Source: Nanosynbacter sp900555675
Lineage (GTDB): Bacteria; Patescibacteriota; Saccharimonadia; Saccharimonadales; Saccharimonadaceae
Assembly: GCF_022828245.2 (NCBI RefSeq)
Contig: NZ_CP157587.1
Span: 124,001-188,000, forward strand
Direction: 5' to 3'
Length of the DNA: 64,000 nucleotides
The notes below the pieces were generated by a model. It was given only the letters and a program-made list of their open reading frames with translations, did no database searches and was not told the DNA's origin. Both the position numbers and the translations under genes were made by a program. Position 1 is the first letter of the stretch; each line of letters starts with the position of its first letter. Below, piece by piece: positions 44,461 to 52,934 of this stretch.

Positions 44461-45147
44461 ATGAAGAAAAGTTCTCTGATTAGAGCGTTTTTGAGCATTG
44501 TAGTCGTGGCGCTCGGCGGGGTTTTATTATTGAAGAACCTCGATATCATCAACATTAGCTGGGATATTTTCTGGGGTACGGTTTGGGCTGCAGGATTTGT
44601 GTTGTCTGGGCTGGTGAATATATTCAATTATCGAAATAAAACGGCGTGGATTTGGGGATTATTGCTGGTTGCGATTGGCGTTCTGATTGGCTTAAATTCT
44701 TACGGAATAGTTGATGTTAGTATCTGGAAGGTATTTTGGCCTGTAGTTTTGATTGCTGTTGGTTTGGCAATGATGTTTAATACTAGTCCTAAGAGCGTTA
44801 AGCGTTCTAAAAAGCTGGATAAAGACGGTGCCTCTAATGAGAAGATTTCTTGTTTTTGGAGTGAAGAAGACGCTGTAAAAGGTGATTATACTGGCGGTTC
44901 GTTGGTTGCCACATTTGGTGGCGTGGATTTGGATCTGCGTCAAGCAAAGATTAAAGACGGTTCTGTAATTGAAATTTTTACATTTTGCGGTGGTATTAAT
45001 ATTACTTTGCCAGACGATGTGATTGTTAAGAACGAAGTGCGCGGATTTTTGGGCGGAACTGATGATAAAACTCTACCTAAAGATTCTGCCAAAAAGACTC
45101 TATATCTGAAGGGTGAGTGTATTTTAGGCGGTCTGGAAATTAAATAA
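44461..45147 (+). CDS. LiaF-like membrane protein
   Basis: 228 aa. The N-terminal half has four hydrophobic segments arranged as two pairs (FLSIVVVALGGVLLLKNL..., LLLVAIGVLIGLNSYGI..., VFWPVVLIAVGLAMMF). The C-terminal half (about 130-228) is a beta-rich domain like that of LiaF/DUF2154 (SLVATFGGVDLDLRQAKIKDGSVIEIFTFCGGINITLP). LiaF relatives sense or modulate cell-envelope stress. TAGAAT (44449-44454) ends 6 nt before the ATG. No LiaRS genes lie nearby. Confidence 0.85.
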   Translation: MKKSSLIRAFLSIVVVALGGVLLLKNLDIINISWDIFWGTVWAAGFVLSGLVNIFNYRNKTAWIWGLLLVAIGVLIGLNSYGIVDVSIWKVFWPVVLIAVGLAMMFNTSPKSVKRSKKLDKDGASNEKISCFWSEEDAVKGDYTGGSLVATFGGVDLDLRQAKIKDGSVIEIFTFCGGINITLPDDVIVKNEVRGFLGGTDDKTLPKDSAKKTLYLKGECILGGLEIK

Positions 45148-45152
45148 AGTTC

Positions 45153-45181
45153 TTGGGATTTTGACGAAAACGCGCTACAAT
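45153..45181 (+). promoter_or_regulatory. ileS leader promoter
   Basis: TTGGGA (45153-45158), 17 nt, TACAAT (45176-45181). Confidence 0.65.
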
Positions 45182-45187
45182 AACAGT

Positions 45188-45403
45188 AGGGCGTTTTCAC
45201 GTATGTTGAATTGGCGTGAAATGAGCGGTTATCAGCCGTGAAGTCTGCGGGAAGAAATTGGCATAAAGTCGAGATTAGAACCTGCCGTGAGCTTGCGTAA
45301 ATAGCAAATAAAGAGCTGAAAGAATCACTTCTTTTGGAATCGAGATGGTACCGTCCGCATAAAACACCCAAGCGGATTCTCGAAGTCAAAAGAGGTGATT
45401 TTT
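45188..45403 (+). promoter_or_regulatory. T-box leader of ileS
   Basis: It contains the tRNA-acceptor bulge ATGGTACCG (TGGTACC at 45346-45352). The bulge is flanked by CGAG (45341-45344) / CTCG (45380-45383) and TCCGC (45354-45358) / GCGGA (45372-45376), the antiterminator-like helix of T-box RNAs. An ATC triplet (45231-45233) in the loop of a CGG/CCG hairpin could be the Ile specifier. A 14-nt segment (45323-45336) is complementary to 45387-45400, which covers a GAGGTGA site and is followed by TTT. The switch could therefore act by termination, by hiding a ribosome site, or both. Binding to uncharged tRNA-Ile is inferred from the gene controlled. Confidence 0.82.
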
Positions 45404-45450
45404 AATTGAAAATAATTGTCGAAGGTCTAAAAAATAAAGGAGGCAATATA

Positions 45451-48360
45451 ATGAAATTCAAACATGGAACACGTCGTCGAGCTGCAGAATATGAGAAAGA
45501 TTGGGTGCAGCGATGGAAAGAGGATGATACATTTAACAAGTCAATCGCGCAGCGTCCTGCTGATAATTCTTGGGTTTTTTATGACGGTCCTCCGTTTTTG
45601 ACAGGAACGCCGCACCACGGACACTTGTTGGTTAGCACGGTGAAGGATACGATGGGACGATTTCACACGATGAAAGGTCAGCGAGTTGAGCGCCGTTGGG
45701 GCTGGGATTGTCATGGGCTGCCAGCAGAGGTTTACGTTGAAAAAACGCTAGGCATTTCTAACAAAAAAGAGATTGGCACGAAGATTAGCGTTTCAGATTA
45801 CGTGAAGGAATGTCGAGCGGCTATGGTTCGAACTGGCACCGAGTGGGAAGACACGATTGAGAGAATTGGTCGCTGGGTTGAGTTTAAGGGCGCTTATAAA
45901 ACCATGGATAATAATTACATGGAATCTGTTTGGTGGGCGTTCAAGAGACTTTACGAAGAAGGCAAAATTTACGAAGGTGAAAAGATTTTGATCTACTGCA
46001 CAAAGGACGCAACACCAATTTCCAAGAGTGAAGTGGCTATGGAAAATAGTTATCAAATGGACACTGATCCGAGTTTGTTCGTTTACTTTAAGCTGGAAGA
46101 TGAAGATGAGTATTTGCTTGCATGGACGACGACTCCGTGGACTTTGCCGGCAAATATGGTTTTGGCGGTAAATCAAGATGTCGATTATTCTTTGGTGGAG
46201 TACGGCGATAAAAAGTTTTACGTTGCGAGCGACCGTGTTGAGAAAGTTATGACGGATGAAAAGCACCAGCCGCTGGAATATTCAATTGTTAAGACGATTA
46301 AAGGTTCTGAATTGGTGGGTAAAAGATTCGAGCCGCTATTCGAAAATCGCGGTCCGGCTGCGCATAAGATTCTTCACGCCGATTTCGTGACAACTGAGGA
46401 TGGTACAGGAATTGTTCATGTCGCGCCAGCTTACGGTGAGGACGATTATGAATTGTGCCGAAAAAATGACGTTCCGATGCTGTCGTTGGTTGATGGCGAT
46501 GGAAATTATACGGAAGGCAGATGGCTGGGTCGCAACATTTGGGAGGCGAATAAGGAAATAGCGAAGACTTTATTAGAAGAAGGTCGGGCGCTGAAAATTG
46601 AATATATTCGCCACGAATATCCGCATTGTCATCGATGTGGCACGAAATTGATGTACCGCGCTCATCCGAGTTGGTTTATGGATATTCAGAGTCAGAAAAA
46701 GGAAATGTTGGAGGCGAACGAGCAGACAAGCTGGACGCCAGACAATTTGAGAACTGGACGATTCCACAATATCATCGAGCAGGCGCCGGATTGGAATTTG
46801 AGCCGCGATCGTTACTGGGCAACACCAATTCCAGTGTGGAAGGGTGTGAAAAATGATGGCACGGAAGTGGTGAAGGTGATTGGTAGCTTTGCGGAATTTG
46901 AAGAAGTTACGGGTCGCAAGCTGGATGATTATCATTTGCCACAAGTTATGGACGTTACGTTTGAGTGCGACGGCGCAGAAATGCATCATATTGGTAAGGT
47001 TTTGGACTGTTGGTTTGAATCTGGTTCGATGCCGTTTGCTCAGTTCCATTATCCATTTGAGAACAAGGAAAAATTTGAAGCAAGTTTTCCTGCCGATTTC
47101 ATCATTGAGGCGATTGACCAGACGCGCGGCTGGTTCTATAGCTTAACGGCGGTAAACGTGGCTTTGTTTGGTAAATCTCCGTGGAAGAATTTGATTTGTA
47201 CTGGATTTATCAATGCTGCCGACGGTAAAAAAATGAGCAAGAAGCTAAAGAATTATACCGATCCGATGGAACTTATGAACAAGACTTCGGCTGACAGTTT
47301 CCGATTCTTGATGCTTTCAAGTCCGCTAACGAACGGCGAAAATTTTGCCTTGGCGGATAAGGACGTGATGGATGTAGCGCGCAAGCTTGGTATGATCTGG
47401 AATATGTACGATTTCTTCACGATGTATGCTGAAGTTGACGGCTGGGAGTTTAACGGCGATATATCAGATCCGCTTCACGATTTAACAAATCCGTTGGATA
47501 TTTGGATTGTGTCGAGGTTGCATCAATTGATAACAGAGGTCGAGCGAGGTCTTAATAACTATAATTTGCAGGACGCAACCAAGCCGATCTTGCCGTTCTT
47601 AGACGACGCAAGTAACTGGTATGTTCGACGCAGTCGTCGCCGCTTCTGGAAATCTGAAGATGACGGTGATAAAAATGACGCTTACCGCACGCTCCATTAC
47701 GTTTTGGTGCGACTCAGCTATATGCTAGCGCCGTTTACGCCATTCTTAGCGGAAGAATTGTACCATAATTTGACGGGCGATAACGAGTCGATTCATCTTA
47801 AAGATTGGTTGCCGGCTGGTGAAATAGATAATTCAATGCTACGCGACATGAATGCACTGCGTACTGCGGTGAATGACGGCTTGTCGAAGCGCGCATCAGA
47901 GGGAATTAAAGTGCGTCAGCCGTTGGCGTCTGTGAAACTTGTCAACACTATTTCTCAGGATACGCCAGCGGAAGTTGCGCAGTTCTTGATTGATATCGCT
48001 AAAGATGAATTGAACGTGAAATCGGTTGAAATTGTTACAGAGTCAGAGTCTGAGTCGGCGCAACCGAGTGTTGTTTATGACTTAACAATCACTCCTGAAT
48101 TAAAGCGTGAAGGTTTGATGCGCGAAATCGTTCGCCACGTCCAAAGCGCACGCAAGCAGGCTGGTCTGCAGATAGATGATCGAATTGTACTGAGTATCTC
48201 CAGTGACGATTCTGAAATATCTCAAGCTGTTAACGCTTTCGCTGACGTCATTAAATCTGAAACGCTCGCCGTGGAATTGAATTTTGTGATCAATGAATCG
48301 GAAAAATATGACGCCAAAATCGAGGGTAAATTGGTAGAAATTTCCCTAAAAAAGGCGTAA
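45451..48360 (+). CDS. ileS: Isoleucyl-tRNA synthetase
   Basis: 969 aa from ATG 45451, which has AAAGGAGG at ideal spacing; an in-frame TTG at 45406 behind GAGGTGA would add 15 residues. Class I motifs: PPFLTGTPHHGHLL (HIGH-type), the editing domain with WTTTPWTLPANM, GWDCHGLP, and KMSKK in place of KMSKS. The C-terminal anticodon-binding domain includes SNWYVRRSRRRFW. The RHEYPHCHRCGTKL zinc-like motif and overall length fit the eukaryotic-like, often mupirocin-insensitive IleRS type. Controlled by the upstream T-box. Confidence 0.95.
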   Translation: MKFKHGTRRRAAEYEKDWVQRWKEDDTFNKSIAQRPADNSWVFYDGPPFLTGTPHHGHLLVSTVKDTMGRFHTMKGQRVERRWGWDCHGLPAEVYVEKTLGISNKKEIGTKISVSDYVKECRAAMVRTGTEWEDTIERIGRWVEFKGAYKTMDNNYMESVWWAFKRLYEEGKIYEGEKILIYCTKDATPISKSEVAMENSYQMDTDPSLFVYFKLEDEDEYLLAWTTTPWTLPANMVLAVNQDVDYSLVEYGDKKFYVASDRVEKVMTDEKHQPLEYSIVKTIKGSELVGKRFEPLFENRGPAAHKILHADFVTTEDGTGIVHVAPAYGEDDYELCRKNDVPMLSLVDGDGNYTEGRWLGRNIWEANKEIAKTLLEEGRALKIEYIRHEYPHCHRCGTKLMYRAHPSWFMDIQSQKKEMLEANEQTSWTPDNLRTGRFHNIIEQAPDWNLSRDRYWATPIPVWKGVKNDGTEVVKVIGSFAEFEEVTGRKLDDYHLPQVMDVTFECDGAEMHHIGKVLDCWFESGSMPFAQFHYPFENKEKFEASFPADFIIEAIDQTRGWFYSLTAVNVALFGKSPWKNLICTGFINAADGKKMSKKLKNYTDPMELMNKTSADSFRFLMLSSPLTNGENFALADKDVMDVARKLGMIWNMYDFFTMYAEVDGWEFNGDISDPLHDLTNPLDIWIVSRLHQLITEVERGLNNYNLQDATKPILPFLDDASNWYVRRSRRRFWKSEDDGDKNDAYRTLHYVLVRLSYMLAPFTPFLAEELYHNLTGDNESIHLKDWLPAGEIDNSMLRDMNALRTAVNDGLSKRASEGIKVRQPLASVKLVNTISQDTPAEVAQFLIDIAKDELNVKSVEIVTESESESAQPSVVYDLTITPELKREGLMREIVRHVQSARKQAGLQIDDRIVLSISSDDSEISQAVNAFADVIKSETLAVELNFVINESEKYDAKIEGKLVEISLKKA

Positions 48361-48447
48361 AAAACTAAGTTATAACGTCTATGCTTGCAAAAGTCAAGGG
48401 CAGCTAGTATAACAAGTTCATAGCATAATAATTTGAAAGGATAAGCT

Positions 48448-49182
48448 ATGATTAACTTGATTAAGGCTGGAGCTATCGCTGCATTGGCTACCGTTGGCGT
48501 AATATTCGGCAATGTAACCGCGTCTGCATTAGAAGCTAATCCGCCAGCTGCACCAAAAATAACAATTTCCACCGCTCAGTATAAAGGTGAGAAAAATATA
48601 ATTAAGTTCGAGGGCGTTGCGAACGACCACTATCGATTCGTGCTAACGAATGGCACAAATAAGATTCAGCTGAAAAGTCCTATTCGTCAAGAATTGATGC
48701 AGGGCAGTGAACTGTCGATTGAGGATTTGGTGAAGAAGTATTACTCAAGTTCTGCCGATTCAATCCCATACGATATTCCTATTTCAATTGACACATACTG
48801 GTTCGACAAAGAAGGTAATTACGATAACTCATTGCGCCAAACTGTCGCATTGACTGTTGGTGGTAATCTGACAAAGGCTGTGAAGTTGAGCCAGACATCG
48901 GCAACATTGAAAAACCCAGAAAGTTTGCCGGAAGCTCCTGCTAATCCAGATCCAGCTACTCCAGAAAATCCAGTAAACCCTGAAGCTTCAACTGAATCGG
49001 AAAACGTTAATATAGCGACTACTCCAGTTCTAGTAGAATCAACCTCAGTTCCAGCTTCTCCACGCAAAGAAGCTAAGCCTACCGAGACTTTAGCTGAAAC
49101 TGGCGCGAGTGTATACTCAGTTATTGCCGCTGCTATTACGGCAATTACCGCTGGCGGTGCTGCAATTATTAAGCGATCGTAA
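48448..49182 (+). CDS. LAETG cell-surface protein
   Basis: 244 aa. Signal peptide (LIKAGAIAALATVGVIFGNVTASAL), a globular part of about 120 residues (TISTAQYKGEKNIIKFEGVANDHYRFV...), a Pro/Glu/Asn-rich linker (NPDPATPENPVNPE) and a C-terminal LAETG followed by a hydrophobic stretch and KRS. This is a sorting-signal layout with Ala at position 2, like the LAxTG pattern of some actinobacterial class E sortases. Function unknown; wall-anchored by inference. GAAAGGA precedes the ATG. Confidence 0.8.
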   Translation: MINLIKAGAIAALATVGVIFGNVTASALEANPPAAPKITISTAQYKGEKNIIKFEGVANDHYRFVLTNGTNKIQLKSPIRQELMQGSELSIEDLVKKYYSSSADSIPYDIPISIDTYWFDKEGNYDNSLRQTVALTVGGNLTKAVKLSQTSATLKNPESLPEAPANPDPATPENPVNPEASTESENVNIATTPVLVESTSVPASPRKEAKPTETLAETGASVYSVIAAAITAITAGGAAIIKRS

Positions 49183-49212
49183 TTTTGTAGATTCTCATAA
49201 GAATTTCAGTAA

Positions 49213-49247
49213 AAAATATCCTCCTCTTCATGGGGAGGATATTCTAT
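49213..49247 (+). terminator. Terminator after the LAETG gene
   Basis: AATATCCTCC-TCTTCATGG-GGAGGATATT followed by CTATT. Confidence 0.82.
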
Positions 49248-49275
49248 TGACTTTTAACCGTACTTATGCTAATAT
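49247..49275 (+). promoter_or_regulatory. Promoter of the small 49.3-kb gene
   Basis: TTGACT (49247-49252), 17 nt ending in TGC, TAATAT (49270-49275), an extended -10. Confidence 0.72.
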
Positions 49276-49307
49276 ATCACTGTTAATTGATAAAAATAAA
49301 AAAAGTT

Positions 49308-49496
49308 ATGCAAAATTTATTCAACAAATTATTCGGTAGTAAAATAGGGTTTTCGCCAATCGACCCGCTGGCGGATGGGCTTGCTGAGGAAATTATTAAA
49401 GAGCAGCGGGAGCCGCAGGCGATTCGTCTGGATGCCGACGATATAGAGGATATTCGTAAGTTTTGGTCTCGTGCGGATGGCGATTTTGACAGATAA
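49308..49496 (+). CDS. Small hypothetical protein
   Basis: 62 aa from ATG 49308 (MQNLFNKLFGSKIGFS). Acidic C-terminal half (DADDIEDIRKFWSRADGDFD). No membrane helix. The longer reading from 49287 begins with a weaker start. It has a good promoter of its own, which supports a real gene. No recognised family. Confidence 0.6.
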   Translation: MQNLFNKLFGSKIGFSPIDPLADGLAEEIIKEQREPQAIRLDADDIEDIRKFWSRADGDFDR

Positions 49497-49513
49497 TAGT
49501 GTATAATTAGCTC

Positions 49514-50863
49514 ATGTTAATTGAGTCTTTAATGTTTTTTGCTCGAGCCGGCGGAGGAGGGTCGGGCTCTTCTGGGGGATCCTTAATTTTGATGCTACCC
49601 GCAGCTGTATCGGGCGGTGTGGCAGGCTTTGTAAAAAGGAAGACTAGATCAAAAATAGCAGGCTTCTTGGTGGGCGTTGCTGTTGGACTAGTTTTTAGCT
49701 TACTGTATTTAGCCGACTTAATGTGGTTCATATGTGCAGTTATTTCTACTTTTGTGGGGGCCGCTATCTCTGTATTTGTTGATAAGCTCAAAGTATTTCG
49801 CCAAAATAGTGAGGCGGCTACTAATACAGTTCACCAAGCTTCCTCCGCTGATTCGTTATGGCAGCCAGATAATCTTACTAATTACGCTAGGCAAGTTTTC
49901 GAGAGGTTTCAGTATGATTGGAGTAACTTAGATTATGAGTCAATTCATAAGTACACGACACAGAGATATTCAAATCACATTGGACTAGTAATGCAGGCTT
50001 TGCGTCAAATGGGTCGTAGGAATGTCGTCGATAACGTGCGGATAAATGAGGCCATTTTTGCTGACGCGCATGACGATGCTAATAATCAAAGCGATCGGGT
50101 GAGTGTAGCATTTTTGGCGGAAGCAGACGATAGGCTGGAGGAGGTTGCTACAGGTAAGAAAATCCGAAGTGCTAACGAAGAATTTGCAGAGAAGTGGAAC
50201 TTTGTTCGTGAAGGCAATGAGTGGAAATTAGATGGCATAAATCAGCCAACTGAAGATGTAAGTACGTTGATTGGCTCACTCAATAAGTTTGCCGAAGATA
50301 ACGGTATGTATTTTAGCCTGGATTGGGGTAGGCTACTTCTTCCGAAGGGTGGTAACTTATTTTTGCCGCGCTATTTTAACTCTGCTGACGTAAATAACCA
50401 CGTTATTGGTGTTTGGGATGGTGGCATTCTTGTTCAGCTTTATACTTGTGTGCTTAAAAATGGCAATGGATTTACGGACGAGGGTAAAAACAAAGATGAG
50501 GTTAACTATCTTATCGGTCAGATTATGCTGCCCAAATCTTACGGTGGAATTTTGGTCGACAGGGATGATAATAGCATTTTTAGGAAGCGCGTGATAGCTC
50601 CGTTTGGATACAAAAAAGTCAAAATGGAGTGGGGTGATTTTAATAAACGCTATACCATTTTTGCCACAAACGAAGATCAGGCGGCGAGCTTTGAGTTATT
50701 AAATCCGAGTTTTATGGCATGGCTATATGACCAGGATATAAAAGCTAACATTGAAGTGATGGATAATATAGTTATTCTATATGCCCGGGTTTCTTCTGAT
50801 GAAAAACGCTATGCGGAAATGTTGGAGATTTTAAGAAGAGCTCACAAAGAGCTGAAAATGTAG
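49514..50863 (+). CDS. Tim44-like / DUF3137-like membrane protein
   Basis: 449 aa. A Gly/Ser-rich start (ARAGGGGSGSSGGS) is followed by two or three membrane helices (about 25-95). A Tim44-like lipid- or protein-binding domain comes next (about 120-255: LTNYARQVFERFQYDWSNLDYESIHKYTTQRY ... EKWNFVREGNEWKLDGI). The C-terminal domain (about 260-449: FNKRYTIFATNEDQAASFELLNPSFMAWL) resembles DUF3137. An N-terminal TPM/Tim44 layout is seen in other bacterial membrane proteins of unknown role. TATAAT (49502-49507) ends 6 nt before the ATG, so it is leaderless. galU follows after 8 nt. Confidence 0.75.
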   Translation: MLIESLMFFARAGGGGSGSSGGSLILMLPAAVSGGVAGFVKRKTRSKIAGFLVGVAVGLVFSLLYLADLMWFICAVISTFVGAAISVFVDKLKVFRQNSEAATNTVHQASSADSLWQPDNLTNYARQVFERFQYDWSNLDYESIHKYTTQRYSNHIGLVMQALRQMGRRNVVDNVRINEAIFADAHDDANNQSDRVSVAFLAEADDRLEEVATGKKIRSANEEFAEKWNFVREGNEWKLDGINQPTEDVSTLIGSLNKFAEDNGMYFSLDWGRLLLPKGGNLFLPRYFNSADVNNHVIGVWDGGILVQLYTCVLKNGNGFTDEGKNKDEVNYLIGQIMLPKSYGGILVDRDDNSIFRKRVIAPFGYKKVKMEWGDFNKRYTIFATNEDQAASFELLNPSFMAWLYDQDIKANIEVMDNIVILYARVSSDEKRYAEMLEILRRAHKELKM

Positions 50864-50871
50864 GAGGTGCT

Positions 50872-51699
50872 ATGATTACTAAAGCTATTATTCCGGTCGC
50901 TGGTTGGGGAACGCGAATGCTGCCGATTACCAAATCTATCGAAAAGTGTATGTTGCCAGTTGGTACTCGTCCAGTGATTGATTATATTGTGCAAGATGTT
51001 GTGCGAGCGGGCGTGAAGGATATTTACTTCGTAGTTGGTGAGCAGAGTACGCAGGTGCAGAGCTATTATCGATCGAATATTCAATTGAACGATTATTTAC
51101 GTCGAGCGGGCAAGCAGGACAAGCTTCCTCTGGTGGCGCCACTTCGCGACGTCCGAATACATTTTTTAACTCAGCCGGGAACTGGTGGTTACGGCACAAG
51201 CATTCCAGTTGGTCTGGCGAGCGAATTTATCGAACAGGGCGAGTCGGCTTTTGTGATTATGGGTGATCAATTCTTTTGGCGTGACGATGGCGGCTCGAAT
51301 GCGGCAGATTTGGCGGAGTTGGTGGAGTCGCGCGGATTGTCGGCTGGGCTATTGGGAAATCCCGTCGAAGAGGAATTTATTCCACAAACAGGAATTATTG
51401 AAACTGACGATCAGGGCAATTTTGTGCGAATAATTGAAAAGCCAAAATTGGAAGAAGCTCCAAGTAACCTCAGTAATTCAAGTTTTTACGTCTTGAACAA
51501 AGAGATTTTCGAGTTGGCGCGAACTTTGCCGGCGAATCCTAAGAGAGGCGAGTTTGAGCTAACGGACGCGATTAATGCGTACATCGATGGCGGCGGCGTG
51601 ATTGTTGTCGGCGAAGCTAAGGGAGAATATATGGAATGCGGCTCACCGAGCGGTTGGTTGAAGGCGAATAACACCATGGCGAAAAACGCTACTTGCTAA
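50872..51699 (+). CDS. galU: UTP-glucose-1-phosphate uridylyltransferase
   Basis: 275 aa. The nucleotidyltransferase signature AGWGTRMLPITKSIEKCMLPVG is present, followed by VIDYIVQDVVRAGVKDI, FVIMGDQFFW (metal Asp) and IIEKPKLEEAP. It makes UDP-glucose for envelope polysaccharides. Strong AGGAGGTG before the ATG. Ribosome-binding and spacing suggest co-transcription with the Tim44-like gene. Confidence 0.93.
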   Translation: MITKAIIPVAGWGTRMLPITKSIEKCMLPVGTRPVIDYIVQDVVRAGVKDIYFVVGEQSTQVQSYYRSNIQLNDYLRRAGKQDKLPLVAPLRDVRIHFLTQPGTGGYGTSIPVGLASEFIEQGESAFVIMGDQFFWRDDGGSNAADLAELVESRGLSAGLLGNPVEEEFIPQTGIIETDDQGNFVRIIEKPKLEEAPSNLSNSSFYVLNKEIFELARTLPANPKRGEFELTDAINAYIDGGGVIVVGEAKGEYMECGSPSGWLKANNTMAKNATC

Positions 51700-51705
51700 C
51701 TGTAC

Positions 51706-51734
51706 TTGATTTTATTGCTAGTTTTTGATAGAAT
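51706..51734 (+). promoter_or_regulatory. rplU promoter
   Basis: TTGATT (51706-51711), 17 nt ending in TGA, TAGAAT (51729-51734). Confidence 0.7.
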
Positions 51735-51768
51735 TATTAGAGTTAATTCATAATAATTAAGGAACGAA

Positions 51769-52074
51769 ATGAAAGCAGTCGTAAAAATCTCTGGCAAACA
51801 ATATCTTGTCAGTGAAAAAGAGTCCCTCTTGGTGGATCTCCTCCCTGAAGGCACAAAAGAACTCACTCTCGACGCACTTTTAGTGATTGATGGTGATAAA
51901 ATTAAGGTTGGTACGCCAACTGTAAAAGGATCTAGCGTTAAAGCTAAGGTCGTAGAAGCGGAAGTTAAGGGCGACAAGCTTCGCGTTATCCGCTACAAGA
52001 GTAAGAAGCGTGTACATAAAGAAACTGGTCATCGCCAGAAGTACACGAAGATTGAAATTACGTCAATTAAATAA
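51769..52074 (+). CDS. rplU: 50S ribosomal protein L21
   Basis: 101 aa. AVVKISGKQYLVSEKESLLVDLL, the loop VGTPTVKGSSVKAKVV and the end KSKKRVHKETGHRQKYTKIEI match bL21. AAGGAACGA precedes the ATG. It is a single-gene unit ended by a terminator; rpmA does not follow, unlike in most bacteria. Confidence 0.95.
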   Translation: MKAVVKISGKQYLVSEKESLLVDLLPEGTKELTLDALLVIDGDKIKVGTPTVKGSSVKAKVVEAEVKGDKLRVIRYKSKKRVHKETGHRQKYTKIEITSIK

Positions 52075-52082
52075 TCTGAAGA

Positions 52083-52110
52083 GCCGCTTTCGCAAAGGAA
52101 GCGGTTTTTT
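52083..52110 (+). terminator. rplU terminator
   Basis: CCGCTTTC-GCAAAG-GAAGCGG followed by TTTTTT. Confidence 0.88.
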
Positions 52111-52136
52111 GATGTCTGTTATTTATGTTCTGCTCA

Positions 52137-52145
52137 TGCTATAAT
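52137..52145 (+). promoter_or_regulatory. parA promoter, extended -10
   Basis: TGCTATAAT (hexamer 52140-52145), 24 nt before the parA ATG, which has AAAGGGG. Confidence 0.65.
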
Positions 52146-52169
52146 TAAGGCAGGTAAAAAGGGGAACGA

Positions 52170-52934
52170 ATGACAAAAATCATTGCGGTGACAAATCAAA
52201 AAGGTGGCGTCGGCAAAACAACGACGTCGATTAACGTGGCGTATTTTTTGGCAAAAGCTGGCAAGAAAACATTGTTGGTGGATTTTGATCCACAGGGTAA
52301 TGCTACCAGTGGACTTGGAATAGATAAACAGAATTTGGGCGCAACAATATCAGAGGTGATTATGCGACAAATTGACCTGGCGAATATCATATTGCCGACG
52401 GAATATAAAAACTTATCAATCGCTCCAGCCACACCTCATTTGGCGAATACAGAAGTGGAGTTGGCGCAGGCGCAGGGAAGGTTTGTTCGCTTACGAGAAG
52501 CTTTACAAAAGGCGACGGATTACGACTATATTATTATTGACAGTCCGCCGAGCTTGAGTTTGTTGACGGTCAACGGTATGATTGCCGCTAATTACGTATT
52601 GCTTCCAGTTCAGGCGGAATTTTATGCTCTGGAAGGGTTGGGGCAGCTTTTGGAAAGTATGAAATTGATAAAGAAGGGGCTTAATCCACCTCTGGAATTA
52701 TTGGGCGTTTTATTGACGATGATGGATTCCAGGACTACATTATCTGGGCAAGTTCACGCTGAGGTTAAAAAATATTTTCCAGATAAGATTTTCAAGAATA
52801 GCATTCCGCGAAATATTCGCTTGGCTGAAGCCCCTAGCCATGGCGCGCCAGTTGGAGCATACGATCGTTTCTCAAAAGGTTCTCGGGCTTATAAGGCGCT
52901 AACGAAAGAAATTATAGAGAGGGTGGAACGATGA
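52170..52934 (+). CDS. parA: Chromosome-partitioning ATPase ParA (Soj)
   Basis: 254 aa. Deviant Walker A KGGVGKTTTS, DFDPQGNATSGLG and the Walker B IIDSPPSLSLLTVNG are present. ParA-type ATPases position origins together with ParB. It overlaps parB by 4 nt (ATGA). Confidence 0.95.
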   Translation: MTKIIAVTNQKGGVGKTTTSINVAYFLAKAGKKTLLVDFDPQGNATSGLGIDKQNLGATISEVIMRQIDLANIILPTEYKNLSIAPATPHLANTEVELAQAQGRFVRLREALQKATDYDYIIIDSPPSLSLLTVNGMIAANYVLLPVQAEFYALEGLGQLLESMKLIKKGLNPPLELLGVLLTMMDSRTTLSGQVHAEVKKYFPDKIFKNSIPRNIRLAEAPSHGAPVGAYDRFSKGSRAYKALTKEIIERVER

